The notes under the pieces were generated by a model. It was not told where the DNA came from. It did not search any database and worked only from the letters and a program-made list of their open reading frames with translations. This document shows positions 8,576 to 15,892 of a stretch of DNA of 64,000 nucleotides, piece after piece. Position numbers and translations under genes: made by a program. Source of the stretch: Gemmatimonadota bacterium. Its GTDB lineage: Bacteria; Gemmatimonadota; Gemmatimonadetes; Gemmatimonadales; GWC2-71-9. Positions within the stretch are counted from its first letter, which is position 1. Each line of letters opens with the position of its first letter. The DNA lies in assembly GCA_029262195.1 (NCBI GenBank), contig JAJCZX010000041.1, positions 124,001 through 188,000 on the forward strand, given 5' to 3'.

Positions 8576-9253
8576 CTACTCGCCCGCGGCGGGACTGTTT
8601 GCCGCCACCCAGGCACTGTGCTCGGCGGCTGTTTGAACGTGGATGCGTCCGCTCATTACTCCGTGGCCGATCCCGCACATTTCAGCGCACTGGACATCGA
8701 ACGTCCCGGTCTGAGTCGGGCGGAACCATCCTGTAATACTCCTGCCGGGAATCGCATCCTGCTTGAGGCGGAATACCGGTACAGAGAAATCGTGAATTAC
8801 ATCTCGTGAAACCAGATGGAAGTGGTACGTGGTTTCGTTGGAAACGTAGAGATCGTCGGTAGTGAAAATATCGTCGTCGGTGTCGAGCGTGTTGTCAGCG
8901 CCGGGCTGTTGAAAAATCCAGGCCCACTGTTGGCCGATAACCCGGATGGTACTTTCTGCATCCGGAAGGCTCTGCTTCACGTTGTACCACACGTTGATCG
9001 CAAAGACGATGATGACGACGTCACAGGCCAGCACAATTCCATGAGGAATATTTATCCAGCGTTTGAGATGCTTTTCCTTGCCGGTGATATATTGGCCCTT
9101 TTGTCCGTCTTTGGCTCTGAACTTCCAGAGGAGGTAGAAAAACATTCCCTCCACGAGGAAAAACCAGACTCCGACCAACACCGTGATCAATAGAATCAGG
9201 TTGTCGATGTCCCCGGCGTAGGAGGATGCGCGTTGAAGAATGAAGTCGCCCAT
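8576..9253 (-). CDS. ctaC: Cytochrome c oxidase subunit II with CuA site
   Basis: 225 residues: two membrane helices (~18-43 and ~70-90) and a periplasmic cupredoxin domain. CuA ligands are all visible: His154 (DVIHDFSVP), Cys189, Glu191, Cys193, His197 and Met200 in QCAEMCGIGHGVM. The aromatic patch QQWAWIFQQPG (~108-118) is where cytochrome c electrons normally enter. No cytochrome c domain is fused to it; haem c is provided by the dihaem protein upstream and the subunit IV fusion downstream. Confidence 0.96.
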   Translation of the reverse strand: MGDFILQRASSYAGDIDNLILLITVLVGVWFFLVEGMFFYLLWKFRAKDGQKGQYITGKEKHLKRWINIPHGIVLACDVVIIVFAINVWYNVKQSLPDAESTIRVIGQQWAWIFQQPGADNTLDTDDDIFTTDDLYVSNETTYHFHLVSRDVIHDFSVPVFRLKQDAIPGRSITGWFRPTQTGTFDVQCAEMCGIGHGVMSGRIHVQTAAEHSAWVAANSPAAGE

Positions 9254-9274
9254 AGATCTGTTATTCCGCCCCGT

Positions 9275-9439
9275 TCAGAGAATGAATATGACGACTGACC
9301 CTATATAGAGGGCCGCGCCAATCAGCGTGGCAACGTACAACTTGTGTGCGTCGATAATCGCCGGGTTTTGATCATCCGATGGTGCGGCCAGCGCCGCGTC
9401 TTCGGCGTTTCGAGGGGTTTCCAAAGATTGGTCTGTCAT
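9275..9439 (-). CDS. Small single-helix membrane protein of the oxidase operon
   Basis: The ATG at 9439 gives 54 residues: a polar N-terminal half (MTDQSLETPRNAEDAAL) and one C-terminal membrane helix (YVATLIGAALYIGSVVIFIL). It lies 13 nt after the dihaem cytochrome gene and 21 nt before subunit II. An upstream ATG at 9499 would overlap the cytochrome gene and adds a basic segment of no known meaning. Small helices at this place are often accessory or assembly subunits of haem-copper oxidases; the exact role is unknown. Confidence 0.65.
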   Translation of the reverse strand: MTDQSLETPRNAEDAALAAPSDDQNPAIIDAHKLYVATLIGAALYIGSVVIFIL

Positions 9440-9452
9440 ATGTTTTCTTGAC

Positions 9453-10112
9453 CTATTGCATGGCTTCGATGTATGCGACCACGTTTGCCATTGTCGCATC
9501 GTCCATCGTCATGGCGTTGGGTCTCATGATGGCTCCCCCGATATCACCGGTAGCCGATCCACGGGACCCCGTTTTGAACTTCTTGAGCTGTCTCATCAAG
9601 TACCAATCATACTGCCCCATAAGCGGTGGAGCGTTCAATGCTTCGTTGCCTTCGCCGTTTGCTCCGTGGCAGGCAGCGCACAACGCATAAGCCTGTTGTC
9701 CGGCGTTTGCGTCACCATCGTGTAGTGAAGCTGGAGCATCGATGCCGGGGAGCCCCGACACATATTCGGCTACCGACTCAAGATCCCCATCGACGTCGAG
9801 CGCCAGGGACATTGATTTCATGCGAATTCCGACCGTGTCAAAGGGAGATGAGCCGCGTTGGCCGTTCTGGTATTTTTCGAGTTGCGAGGTGATGTACCAG
9901 GCCGGGAGCCCCGCGATGGCAGGAGCCAAAAGTTCATAGTTGCCCGCTCCGTCAGTTCCGTGACAGGGAGCGCAAGTATCGAATACTTCTTCGCCCCGCG
10001 CCAATCCCGGCGTTGGTGCCGAGTCGCAGGCTACAACGCCAACTACAATCGTTGCGGCCACGGTTTGCTGGATGGTCCGAACAAACGTCATAGTGTTTAC
10101 GTGATTCCTCAT
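9453..10112 (-). CDS. Dihaem cytochrome c4-like lipoprotein
   Basis: Two cytochrome c domains, each ~85 residues, with CAPCH (~47-51) and CAACH (~145-149) and Met-containing ends (IRMKSMSL and IMRPNAMTM). A lipobox, VVGVVAC with Cys29, follows a basic N-terminus, so it should be anchored on the periplasmic side. The start at 10112 or a second ATG at 10091 both give this signal; the longest frame (10196) adds an unlikely extension. It heads the oxidase operon and is the likely electron donor to CuA. Confidence 0.9.
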   Translation of the reverse strand: MRNHVNTMTFVRTIQQTVAATIVVGVVACDSAPTPGLARGEEVFDTCAPCHGTDGAGNYELLAPAIAGLPAWYITSQLEKYQNGQRGSSPFDTVGIRMKSMSLALDVDGDLESVAEYVSGLPGIDAPASLHDGDANAGQQAYALCAACHGANGEGNEALNAPPLMGQYDWYLMRQLKKFKTGSRGSATGDIGGAIMRPNAMTMDDATMANVVAYIEAMQ

Positions 10113-10342
10113 GGTTAATCGATAGCTGGACGGTAACCCTACGTAACGACTGGGTTTACGCGAACGGCTCAGACACGGCTCCAAATTTTCGGTCAAAAGC
10201 TCGCGTAAGATAACGATGAGGTCAAATGTGCGCGAGGGGGAGCCGGTTTCGTCGTTTCCCCCAAAAAGTCTACGGAAAAGCTACCCCCGGACAATAAAGA
10301 TTTCTTAACCCTGTCTGCTGCTAATCGTAACAGGAGAAGGGA
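10113..10342. other. Intergenic region upstream of the oxidase operon
   Basis: 230 bp between the haem O synthase stop and the dihaem cytochrome start. It has two TTGACC hexamers on the minus strand but no convincing -10 at the right distance. I see no gene, repeat or terminator here. Confidence 0.4.
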
Positions 10343-11239
10343 TCAAATCCTAACCGTATCGAGAAGCATCAATACAAGGATCGCCGGATGGTACAGCAGG
10401 GAGCCGAAAAATACCCTTCGCGCGGCTTTGTCAGTTAACTCTCGGGCCGCTCCCATACCCACTATAAGGTAAATAGTGCTAACGCCGAGTGCGCCGATCA
10501 AATACACGGTACCTGTCAATCCAAGGAACGTAGGTCCACCACTGACCAGAACCAGTATTACCAGCCAGGCTACCATGTGACGCCCCACGGTTTTTCCTTG
10601 AGGATCACTACTCGGAATCAACTTGAAGCCGACTCTCGCATGGTCCTCCCGAAGCATCCAGGAAAGGCCCAAAACGTGCGGTAATTGCCATGCATATCCG
10701 ATGGCAAACATCACCAGACCACCAGGGTCGATCGACGACGTCACCGCCGTCCACCCGATCAACATGGGGAAAGCTCCGGGCACGCCACCGGCCAGAGTTG
10801 CGAAGTGGTGTCGTGTTTTGAGGGGAGTGTAAGCGAGATGGTATGCTGCCGCCGAGGCTGCCGCTAACGCGGCCGGTAACCAATGAACGAAGTATCCTAG
10901 CCAGGCGACGCCGACCACGAGGAGCGCGATCCCGAAAACCTTGGCTTCAATGGGTTTCAAACGGCCTGACGGAAGTGGGCGGTCCCGCGTCCGAATCATG
11001 ATCCCGTCGACAACCCGCTCCACGTATTGGTTCAGGGCCAGGGCCCCTGCGGTGGCGGCGCCAGTTCCCCCCATGGTCATGATCGCGGTCCACATATCGA
11101 GGTTTCCAGCCGCGGCTACGTAAGCGGTCGCCCCTGCGGAGATCATCACATATCCGGTAATACCCGGTTTAGTGAGTTCGTAGTATGCCCGCAGGCGAGA
11201 TAACCCGCGGGCAGGTTGAGAGGATGTCGATTCGGTCAT
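10343..11239 (-). CDS. ctaB: Protohaem IX farnesyltransferase (haem O synthase)
   Basis: 298 residues with about eight to nine hydrophobic helices, a UbiA-superfamily prenyltransferase. The first Asp-rich signature NQYVERVVDGIMIRTRDRPL (~66-85) is that of haem O synthases. It farnesylates haem B, giving haem O for conversion to haem A used by the oxidase downstream. It starts 18 nt after the TlpA-like lipoprotein gene, so the two are probably co-transcribed. No haem A synthase (ctaA) is seen nearby. Confidence 0.94.
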   Translation of the reverse strand: MTESTSSQPARGLSRLRAYYELTKPGITGYVMISAGATAYVAAAGNLDMWTAIMTMGGTGAATAGALALNQYVERVVDGIMIRTRDRPLPSGRLKPIEAKVFGIALLVVGVAWLGYFVHWLPAALAAASAAAYHLAYTPLKTRHHFATLAGGVPGAFPMLIGWTAVTSSIDPGGLVMFAIGYAWQLPHVLGLSWMLREDHARVGFKLIPSSDPQGKTVGRHMVAWLVILVLVSGGPTFLGLTGTVYLIGALGVSTIYLIVGMGAARELTDKAARRVFFGSLLYHPAILVLMLLDTVRI

Positions 11240-11257
11240 AGATGACAGGGAAGTTAC

Positions 11258-11809
11258 TCAGAAATCTCCCTGGAGCAGCGCATCCTCGATCGCCATGATG
11301 AATTCCTGATTGGTTTCTATGATCGGGCCGTAACGAAACCACCGCAGCTTACCGTCACGGTCTATGAGGAAGGTCGCCGGCAAACCGATGACTCTGAAAA
11401 GGCCAAGCCCAACGCTTTCGGAGTCATGAAGAATGGTGTAAGTAACCCCGTACTCCGCGATGAATTCTTCGATCGCCTCGGTTGCGCCCGGCGTATCCAT
11501 GGACGCGCCGACAATTTCAAATCCGCGTTCGCGATATTCATCGAATTTAGCCTGCAGGAAGGGTGTTTCCTGGCGGCATGGAGCGCACCAGGTCGCCCAG
11601 AGATTGAGCAACACGACCTTACCCCGGAGAGATTCCAGAGACACAACTTCACCGGTTAGCGTCGGGGCTGCGTATTGTGGGACAGCGGAGCCGGGAAGCA
11701 GTTGCCGACGTGCGTCGGTGCTCGCGCATGAGGTGCCGATCAATAAGATTGCCGTCGTCACTAAAGTGGCATATAGGCGCTGGATTCGGCGGTTTCGATT
11801 TACAAACAC
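11258..11809 (-). CDS. TlpA/ResA-like thioredoxin lipoprotein
   Basis: 183 residues with a lipobox (LLIGTSC, Cys28) after a basic N-terminus, then an AhpC/TSA-TlpA thioredoxin fold with WCAPC and the cis-Pro region GLPATFLI. It is predicted to reduce disulfides outside the cytoplasmic membrane. Placement directly before haem O synthase and the oxidase operon suggests a role in keeping cysteines of apocytochromes c or of the CuA site reduced. A Sco-type copper role is less likely because the Sco CxxxC and distal His pattern is not seen. Confidence 0.85.
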   Translation of the reverse strand: MFVNRNRRIQRLYATLVTTAILLIGTSCASTDARRQLLPGSAVPQYAAPTLTGEVVSLESLRGKVVLLNLWATWCAPCRQETPFLQAKFDEYRERGFEIVGASMDTPGATEAIEEFIAEYGVTYTILHDSESVGLGLFRVIGLPATFLIDRDGKLRWFRYGPIIETNQEFIMAIEDALLQGDF

Positions 11810-11899
11810 AATCTCGTTGTTTCTAAAAAAGGTGTCGCAAAAAACCGGATAAAAGCGGCGCTCCAGTGGCGGTCGACAATCTGCGGCGGCGTAATCATA

Positions 11900-13441
11900 T
11901 CAATGATCTGCGGCCGCGGCAGTCCCCGCAACCGTTGAGACCACTTCTTCTAATACTTTCACACCCTCTCGGATTTCGATTTCGGTCATTCCGCCGAAAC
12001 CCAATACCATTCCACCGCGAGCCAAGTTCGTCTGCGCGAAGCCGGTCAGAGGCAAAGCCATCAATCCCCGTCGTGCAGCCTCTTGGGAAACCAGTCTGTC
12101 GTCTACCCCGGCGGGCAACAGTGTCGTCACGTGAAGACCAGTATCGCTATGTGGTATTGCGATAGAGTCGCCAAAGCTCTTGGCCAGAGAAGAAACGAGT
12201 ATATCCCTTCTTTTGCGATAAAGATTGCGCATATCCCTGATATGTCTAGCAAAATGGCCATTTTGAATGAAATTGCACAGGGTTGCCTGTGTTATGACCG
12301 GCGAGTGGTGGTCCTGAAAAGCCCGCGCTTTAGCAAAGGACGCCACCAGATCTTGTGGCAAAACCGCAAATCCGATCCGCAGGGCCGGAAAGGTGGATTT
12401 CGAAAATGTCCCTATATAAATAACCCTCCGAGACTCATCCAAACCATACAGGGCGGGAAGCGGTGGTCCGGAAAAACGGTACTCGCTATCATAGTCATCT
12501 TCCATAATCCAGGCGTTTTCTCGCTGTGCCCAATCTACCAATTCAAGTCTCCTGGGCAGCGACATCGGCATTCCTAGTGGGAATTGGTGGGTGGGAGTTA
12601 CGTAGGCCAACGTCGGCTTGCGTTTTTGCGCTTCTACTTCGCTGATCGCCATACCCTCCTGGTCTACCGAAACCGGTACCAGCGACGCACCAGCGTACCG
12701 GAAAGCCCCTAACGCACCAGAATATCCGGGGTTTTCAAAAAGCACCAGGTCCCGTGGTCTCAAGAGGACCTGGCAACATAAATGGAACGCTTGTTGCGCT
12801 CCTGCGGTAATCAGCACTTGCGCAGGATCGCAAGTGACACCCCTGGCGACTCTTATATGGGTGGCGATTGCCTCCCGAAGCGGCAAAAAACCGCCGGGTT
12901 CGATCTGGGTGAGGAGTTTTTGGCCCTGTTCCCTCCAACATCTGTTCGAAATCCGCCGCCATAGATCAATCGGAAACCGGTCAATGGCTGGGATACCCGG
13001 CGCGAACGGCCGAATCGGGGGCGTGACGTATGGCGTTTCCGAGCTTGTCGTGGTCCGGTTAAACAGGCGATTTTTTTGAGCTTCCGGGGATGGGGTACTG
13101 GCCGGCCTTTGGTGCAATTCGGATATAGTTGCGTCTGGAAAGAAATCCCGGACCCTTGTGCCACCGCCAGTAGAACCTACCAGGTAGCCTTCGGCCTTCA
13201 ACTGATCGAATGCCATAAGAACGCTATTTCGCGAAACTCCGAGATCCTTTGCCAGCGCCCTGGTGGAGGGAAGACGGGAAAGCGGCGCGACGCGCATTTG
13301 TAGGATCGAGTCTCTAATCCCGTTACAGATCTGGCGGTGCAAAGGAATCCCTGAATTTCTGTCCAACTTCAATGCCAAAAGGGATGCGTCCGGAAGAGGG
13401 CGTTGTTTTTCAGTGAGCACCGTAGTGTTCTGGGGATTCAA
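11900..13441 (-). CDS. MocR/PdxR-family regulator (GntR helix-turn-helix + aminotransferase fold)
   Basis: I choose the TTG at 13441 because a perfect AAGGAG (13454-13449) lies 7 nt upstream; a longer ATG frame to 13489 runs through the repeats that look like its operator. A winged helix of GntR type (LPSTRALAKDLGVSRNSVLM) is followed by a long class I aminotransferase domain with the PLP lysine in IGTFSKSTFPALR. Such regulators sense PLP or an amino compound and control vitamin B6, GABA or taurine genes. No such target is adjacent; the divergent neighbour is a secreted protein of unknown role. Confidence 0.9.
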   Translation of the reverse strand: MNPQNTTVLTEKQRPLPDASLLALKLDRNSGIPLHRQICNGIRDSILQMRVAPLSRLPSTRALAKDLGVSRNSVLMAFDQLKAEGYLVGSTGGGTRVRDFFPDATISELHQRPASTPSPEAQKNRLFNRTTTSSETPYVTPPIRPFAPGIPAIDRFPIDLWRRISNRCWREQGQKLLTQIEPGGFLPLREAIATHIRVARGVTCDPAQVLITAGAQQAFHLCCQVLLRPRDLVLFENPGYSGALGAFRYAGASLVPVSVDQEGMAISEVEAQKRKPTLAYVTPTHQFPLGMPMSLPRRLELVDWAQRENAWIMEDDYDSEYRFSGPPLPALYGLDESRRVIYIGTFSKSTFPALRIGFAVLPQDLVASFAKARAFQDHHSPVITQATLCNFIQNGHFARHIRDMRNLYRKRRDILVSSLAKSFGDSIAIPHSDTGLHVTTLLPAGVDDRLVSQEAARRGLMALPLTGFAQTNLARGGMVLGFGGMTEIEIREGVKVLEEVVSTVAGTAAAADH

Positions 13442-13457
13442 AGTTTGGCTCCTTCTT

Positions 13458-13486
13458 ATGGATCTAACATGGAACTTGTATGGTAC
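13458..13486. promoter_or_regulatory. Three ATGG-type direct repeats at 11-bp period (candidate MocR operator)
   Basis: ATGGATC (13458), ATGGAAC (13469) and ATGGTAC (13480) are spaced exactly 11 bp apart, so they lie on nearly one face of the helix. They sit between mocR and the divergent gene at 13537, about 17-45 bp upstream of the mocR start. MocR-family proteins such as PdxR and GabR are known to bind direct repeats, so an autoregulatory operator is the simplest reading. Confidence 0.5.
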
Positions 13487-13536
13487 CACTTCTTTCGGGA
13501 GATTTGTTCCTCAGTATTCCAACGGAGTGAAAAATT

Positions 13537-14040
13537 TTGCTAAAATCGATCCAAATCGCCGGAGCGCTTGCCCTCCTGGGGACAGCGCCCGCGCTCGCGC
13601 AGCAGCAACCCCCATCGTGCCAGGCCCCGGAGTACAGCCACTTCGATTTCTGGGTTGGTACATGGAATGTAGTTAATCCCCAAGGAAGAGCGGCAGGCCA
13701 CAACACTATTGAAAAGGTCAACGGATGCTATCTCAGTGAGAACTGGACCGGAGCGAGTGGCAACATAGGGCACAGCTACAGCATTTACGACCAGACCAGA
13801 CGGGTATGGCATCAAACCTGGGTCGATAATTCAGGGACTTTACTTCAGATCGAAGGAGAGTTGGTCAACGGGGCCATGGTCCTGCAGGGCGAGACTCGAG
13901 GTCCTACGGGCGCAGTAACGCTTAACCGTGTAACCTGGACTCCTTTCACGGCAGACAGCGTTCAGCAACTGTGGGAGACATCGTCCGATGGAGGAAGTAC
14001 ATGGGCTGTGGCATTCGATGGACGATACGTAAGGGAATGA
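13537..14040 (+). CDS. Secreted DUF1579-like protein
   Basis: Starts at TTG 13537; GGAG at 13524-13527 is 9 nt upstream. 167 residues with a signal peptide (ALALLGTAPALAQQQ), then a small beta-rich domain beginning SHFDFWVGTWNVVNPQG, a pattern typical of DUF1579/lipocalin-like secreted proteins. Two Cys could form a disulfide in the periplasm. Function unknown. It is divergent from mocR and shares the region with the three ATGG repeats, so MocR could regulate it. A repeat array begins directly after its stop codon. Confidence 0.75.
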   Translation: MLKSIQIAGALALLGTAPALAQQQPPSCQAPEYSHFDFWVGTWNVVNPQGRAAGHNTIEKVNGCYLSENWTGASGNIGHSYSIYDQTRRVWHQTWVDNSGTLLQIEGELVNGAMVLQGETRGPTGAVTLNRVTWTPFTADSVQQLWETSSDGGSTWAVAFDGRYVRE

Positions 14041-14504
14041 AGTGGGTAAGTGGGTGAGGTTTAGTGGGTTTCTCGGCCGCCACGGGCGGCCCAGCGGTAC
14101 AGACCCCAGGTTAGTCTTCCCGCGTCGGATTGTTGTTCGTCGAGTTGTTTGTCGTAGCCTTCGGCGATGTTGCTTGAGGTGGATACAGCCACTCGGCGAA
14201 GCTGGGATGTTATCCCGTATCGCTCGGTAACCGGAAATGATTCTGTAATTCGATAAATCGAAATAGCGAATTTTTGGCAGGCCTTCCAGGCTTCAAGAGA
14301 TCGAATGGACATGTAGAAGGTGGCCTGGTCATTCCAATAGCATTGCGCACGGGACAAGGAAACGTCGTACCCGATTGATGCACATTTAACCAAATAAGAG
14401 CCCCCCGCAGTTACTACCCACCTCACCTGCGACCATTACTGCCCGTCCCGCATCTTCAGAAAAATGATTGTTACGCACTAACCCACATACCATCATACCC
14501 ACTA
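14041..14504. mobile_element. Putative element 1: inverted short-repeat arrays around a four-helix-bundle gene
   Basis: The left arm (14041-14070) holds AGTGGGTA-type units starting at the base after the previous stop codon. The right arm has two blocks, 14407-14426 and 14476-14504, of the complementary type. The outermost eight bases, AGTGGGTA, are exactly inverted (14041-14048 and 14496-14503). The right end (minus strand from 14504) matches 17 of 19 bases at 20061-20079. Enclosed is a shortened S23-type gene. The arms are purine-rich at the 5' side and pyrimidine-rich at the 3' side, as in element 2. Mobility is inferred. Confidence 0.45.
14061..14312 (-). pseudogene. S23/IVP four-helix-bundle protein, internally deleted
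   Basis: From ATG 14312 the frame encodes 83 residues. The start MSIRSLEAWKACQKFA, the FGITSQLRR-like YGITSQLRRVAVS and SSNIAEGYDKQ are clear signatures of the 23S rRNA intervening-sequence (S23) family. The family normally continues for about 50 residues with helices 3 and 4 (compare SLAEVDYLLLLSRDLGF in the copy at 20933). Here the sequence jumps to SDAGRLTWGLYRW, the family's C-terminal end, so the middle appears deleted in frame. The open frame extends upstream to 14426 without family similarity. It lies between the arms of element 1. Confidence 0.7.
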
Positions 14505-14518
14505 TTTCTGGAGTTTTT

Positions 14519-15706
14519 ATGAGGTTTTCGGTCGGAGTTTTAACCATTGCGTTCTTTTTGCCGGGAATCGCCAATTCTCAAACCGTCCGCACGTTGTCGC
14601 CGGACTCCGAATTTCCTGAGGATTTTTCGATGGTATCAGGACTGCGTGAACTGTCGGACGGGCGCCTCTTGGTTACCGATGCGTTGGGCCAGATGCTCAT
14701 GTGGGTGGATATGGATGAGGGCTATCGCGAACAGATAGGTCGCGAAGGTGCGGGGCCGGAAGAGTACCGTACCCCCGACGCTCTTTACGCCTTATCAAAT
14801 GACTCGACCCTTATGGTGGACCTCGGTAACGGGAGGCTCACTGTCCTGGATTCGGAGGGTTCGTTTGTCCGGACCATGCCGATAAGTCGCCAGGTGGGGT
14901 CCGAAACCGTAATTGCGCTTCCACGCGGAGTTGATAGCGAAGGCAGGGTTTACTATCGACCCTTCGGAATGACCATGATGAGGCCCGGCGGTGGGATACC
15001 GACTCCGCCTGACTCGGCCGCAATCGCCCGCTGGAATCCTGCCGGCAATACCATCGATACCCTTGGTATGGCCAAGCTTCGGGAGCGGAAGGTTAGTACT
15101 TCGGGAAGCGCCAACAATAGGAATATTTCGGTGGAGGCGGTCCGATTGTCTCCTCAAGACGCGTGGGGGGTGGCTCCCGACGGAAGAGTCGCCGTGGCAC
15201 GATCCGACGGTTACTCGCTCGAATGGATCGACGAGGATTCCAGTGTGAGGGGAAACCAGGTCCCCTTTGAACCGGTGCGGGTGGGACGAGCTGAAAAACT
15301 CGAATACGTGAAAGCCGGATCCCGGGGTGGTCTCAGCGTTGGAGTCACAATCAACAACGGCGCCAGGACCACGTCGTTCGGCCGCGGCGGAGGCAGCAGC
15401 GACGAGCCCGATATTACGGGTGAGTGGCCAGCCACCATGCCGCCATTTGCGGGTGACGTCGTCCGGGTCGCACCAAATGGAGACGCATGGGTCCGTCGCA
15501 ACACCGCCAGCGATGAAGAGTCGACCTTTGACGTTTTCGGAGCCGACGGGAACCTGAGAGAACAGATCAAGTTTCCGGTCGGCCGTCAGGTCGTTGGGTT
15601 TGGGAACGGTGTGGTTTACGCGGTTTATTTCGACGAATTTGACCTACAGTATCTTGAGAGGTATCCGCTGTCATCAACCGCGAGTCCATCCTCCCGAAAC
15701 CGTTAA
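14519..15706 (+). CDS. Secreted six-bladed beta-propeller protein
   Basis: ATG 14519 is preceded by GGAG at the proper distance and gives a signal peptide (MRFSVGVLTIAFFLPGIANS). The remaining ~375 residues are NHL/6-bladed propeller-like repeats: LSDGRLLVTDALGQMLMWVD, GNGRLTVLDSEGSFVR, APNGDAWVRR, DVFGADGNLREQIK. No catalytic motif is visible. Such proteins are usually periplasmic or surface binding modules. A Gly-rich loop (FGRGGGSSD) interrupts the last third. Substrate or partner unknown. Confidence 0.75.
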   Translation: MRFSVGVLTIAFFLPGIANSQTVRTLSPDSEFPEDFSMVSGLRELSDGRLLVTDALGQMLMWVDMDEGYREQIGREGAGPEEYRTPDALYALSNDSTLMVDLGNGRLTVLDSEGSFVRTMPISRQVGSETVIALPRGVDSEGRVYYRPFGMTMMRPGGGIPTPPDSAAIARWNPAGNTIDTLGMAKLRERKVSTSGSANNRNISVEAVRLSPQDAWGVAPDGRVAVARSDGYSLEWIDEDSSVRGNQVPFEPVRVGRAEKLEYVKAGSRGGLSVGVTINNGARTTSFGRGGGSSDEPDITGEWPATMPPFAGDVVRVAPNGDAWVRRNTASDEESTFDVFGADGNLREQIKFPVGRQVVGFGNGVVYAVYFDEFDLQYLERYPLSSTASPSSRNR

Positions 15707-15729
15707 GTAGAAATGGCGGTGTTTGACGG

Positions 15730-15883
15730 AGCCGGACGGAACAGGACGGACTTGGGTGCACTTGCGATGGTACCTTCATCCGACCGTTCCGACCGTTCCG
15801 ACCGTTCCGACCGTTCCGACCGTTCCGACCGTTCCGACCGTTCCGACCGTTCCGACCGTTCCGACCGTTCCGACCGTTCCGAC
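15730..15883. repeat. 9-bp tandem array (11.7 copies of TTCCGACCG) with a short G-rich counterpart
   Basis: Bases 15779-15883 are 105 bp of a perfect 9-bp repeat (unit TCCGACCGT in this register), without a single substitution. A short G-rich stretch of CGGACGGAACAGGACGG type at 15731-15748 is roughly complementary, giving the same G-left, C-right layout as the other arrays. It lies between two convergent genes. Perfect identity suggests recent slippage expansion. The open frames through it, which would make Ser-Asp-Arg repeats, are not supported as genes. Confidence 0.9.
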
Positions 15884-15892
15884 TTCAAACGT

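Noticed and set aside
15779-15883. CRISPR-like array
   Set aside because: The units are 9 bp with no spacers, and there are no cas genes. It is a plain minisatellite.
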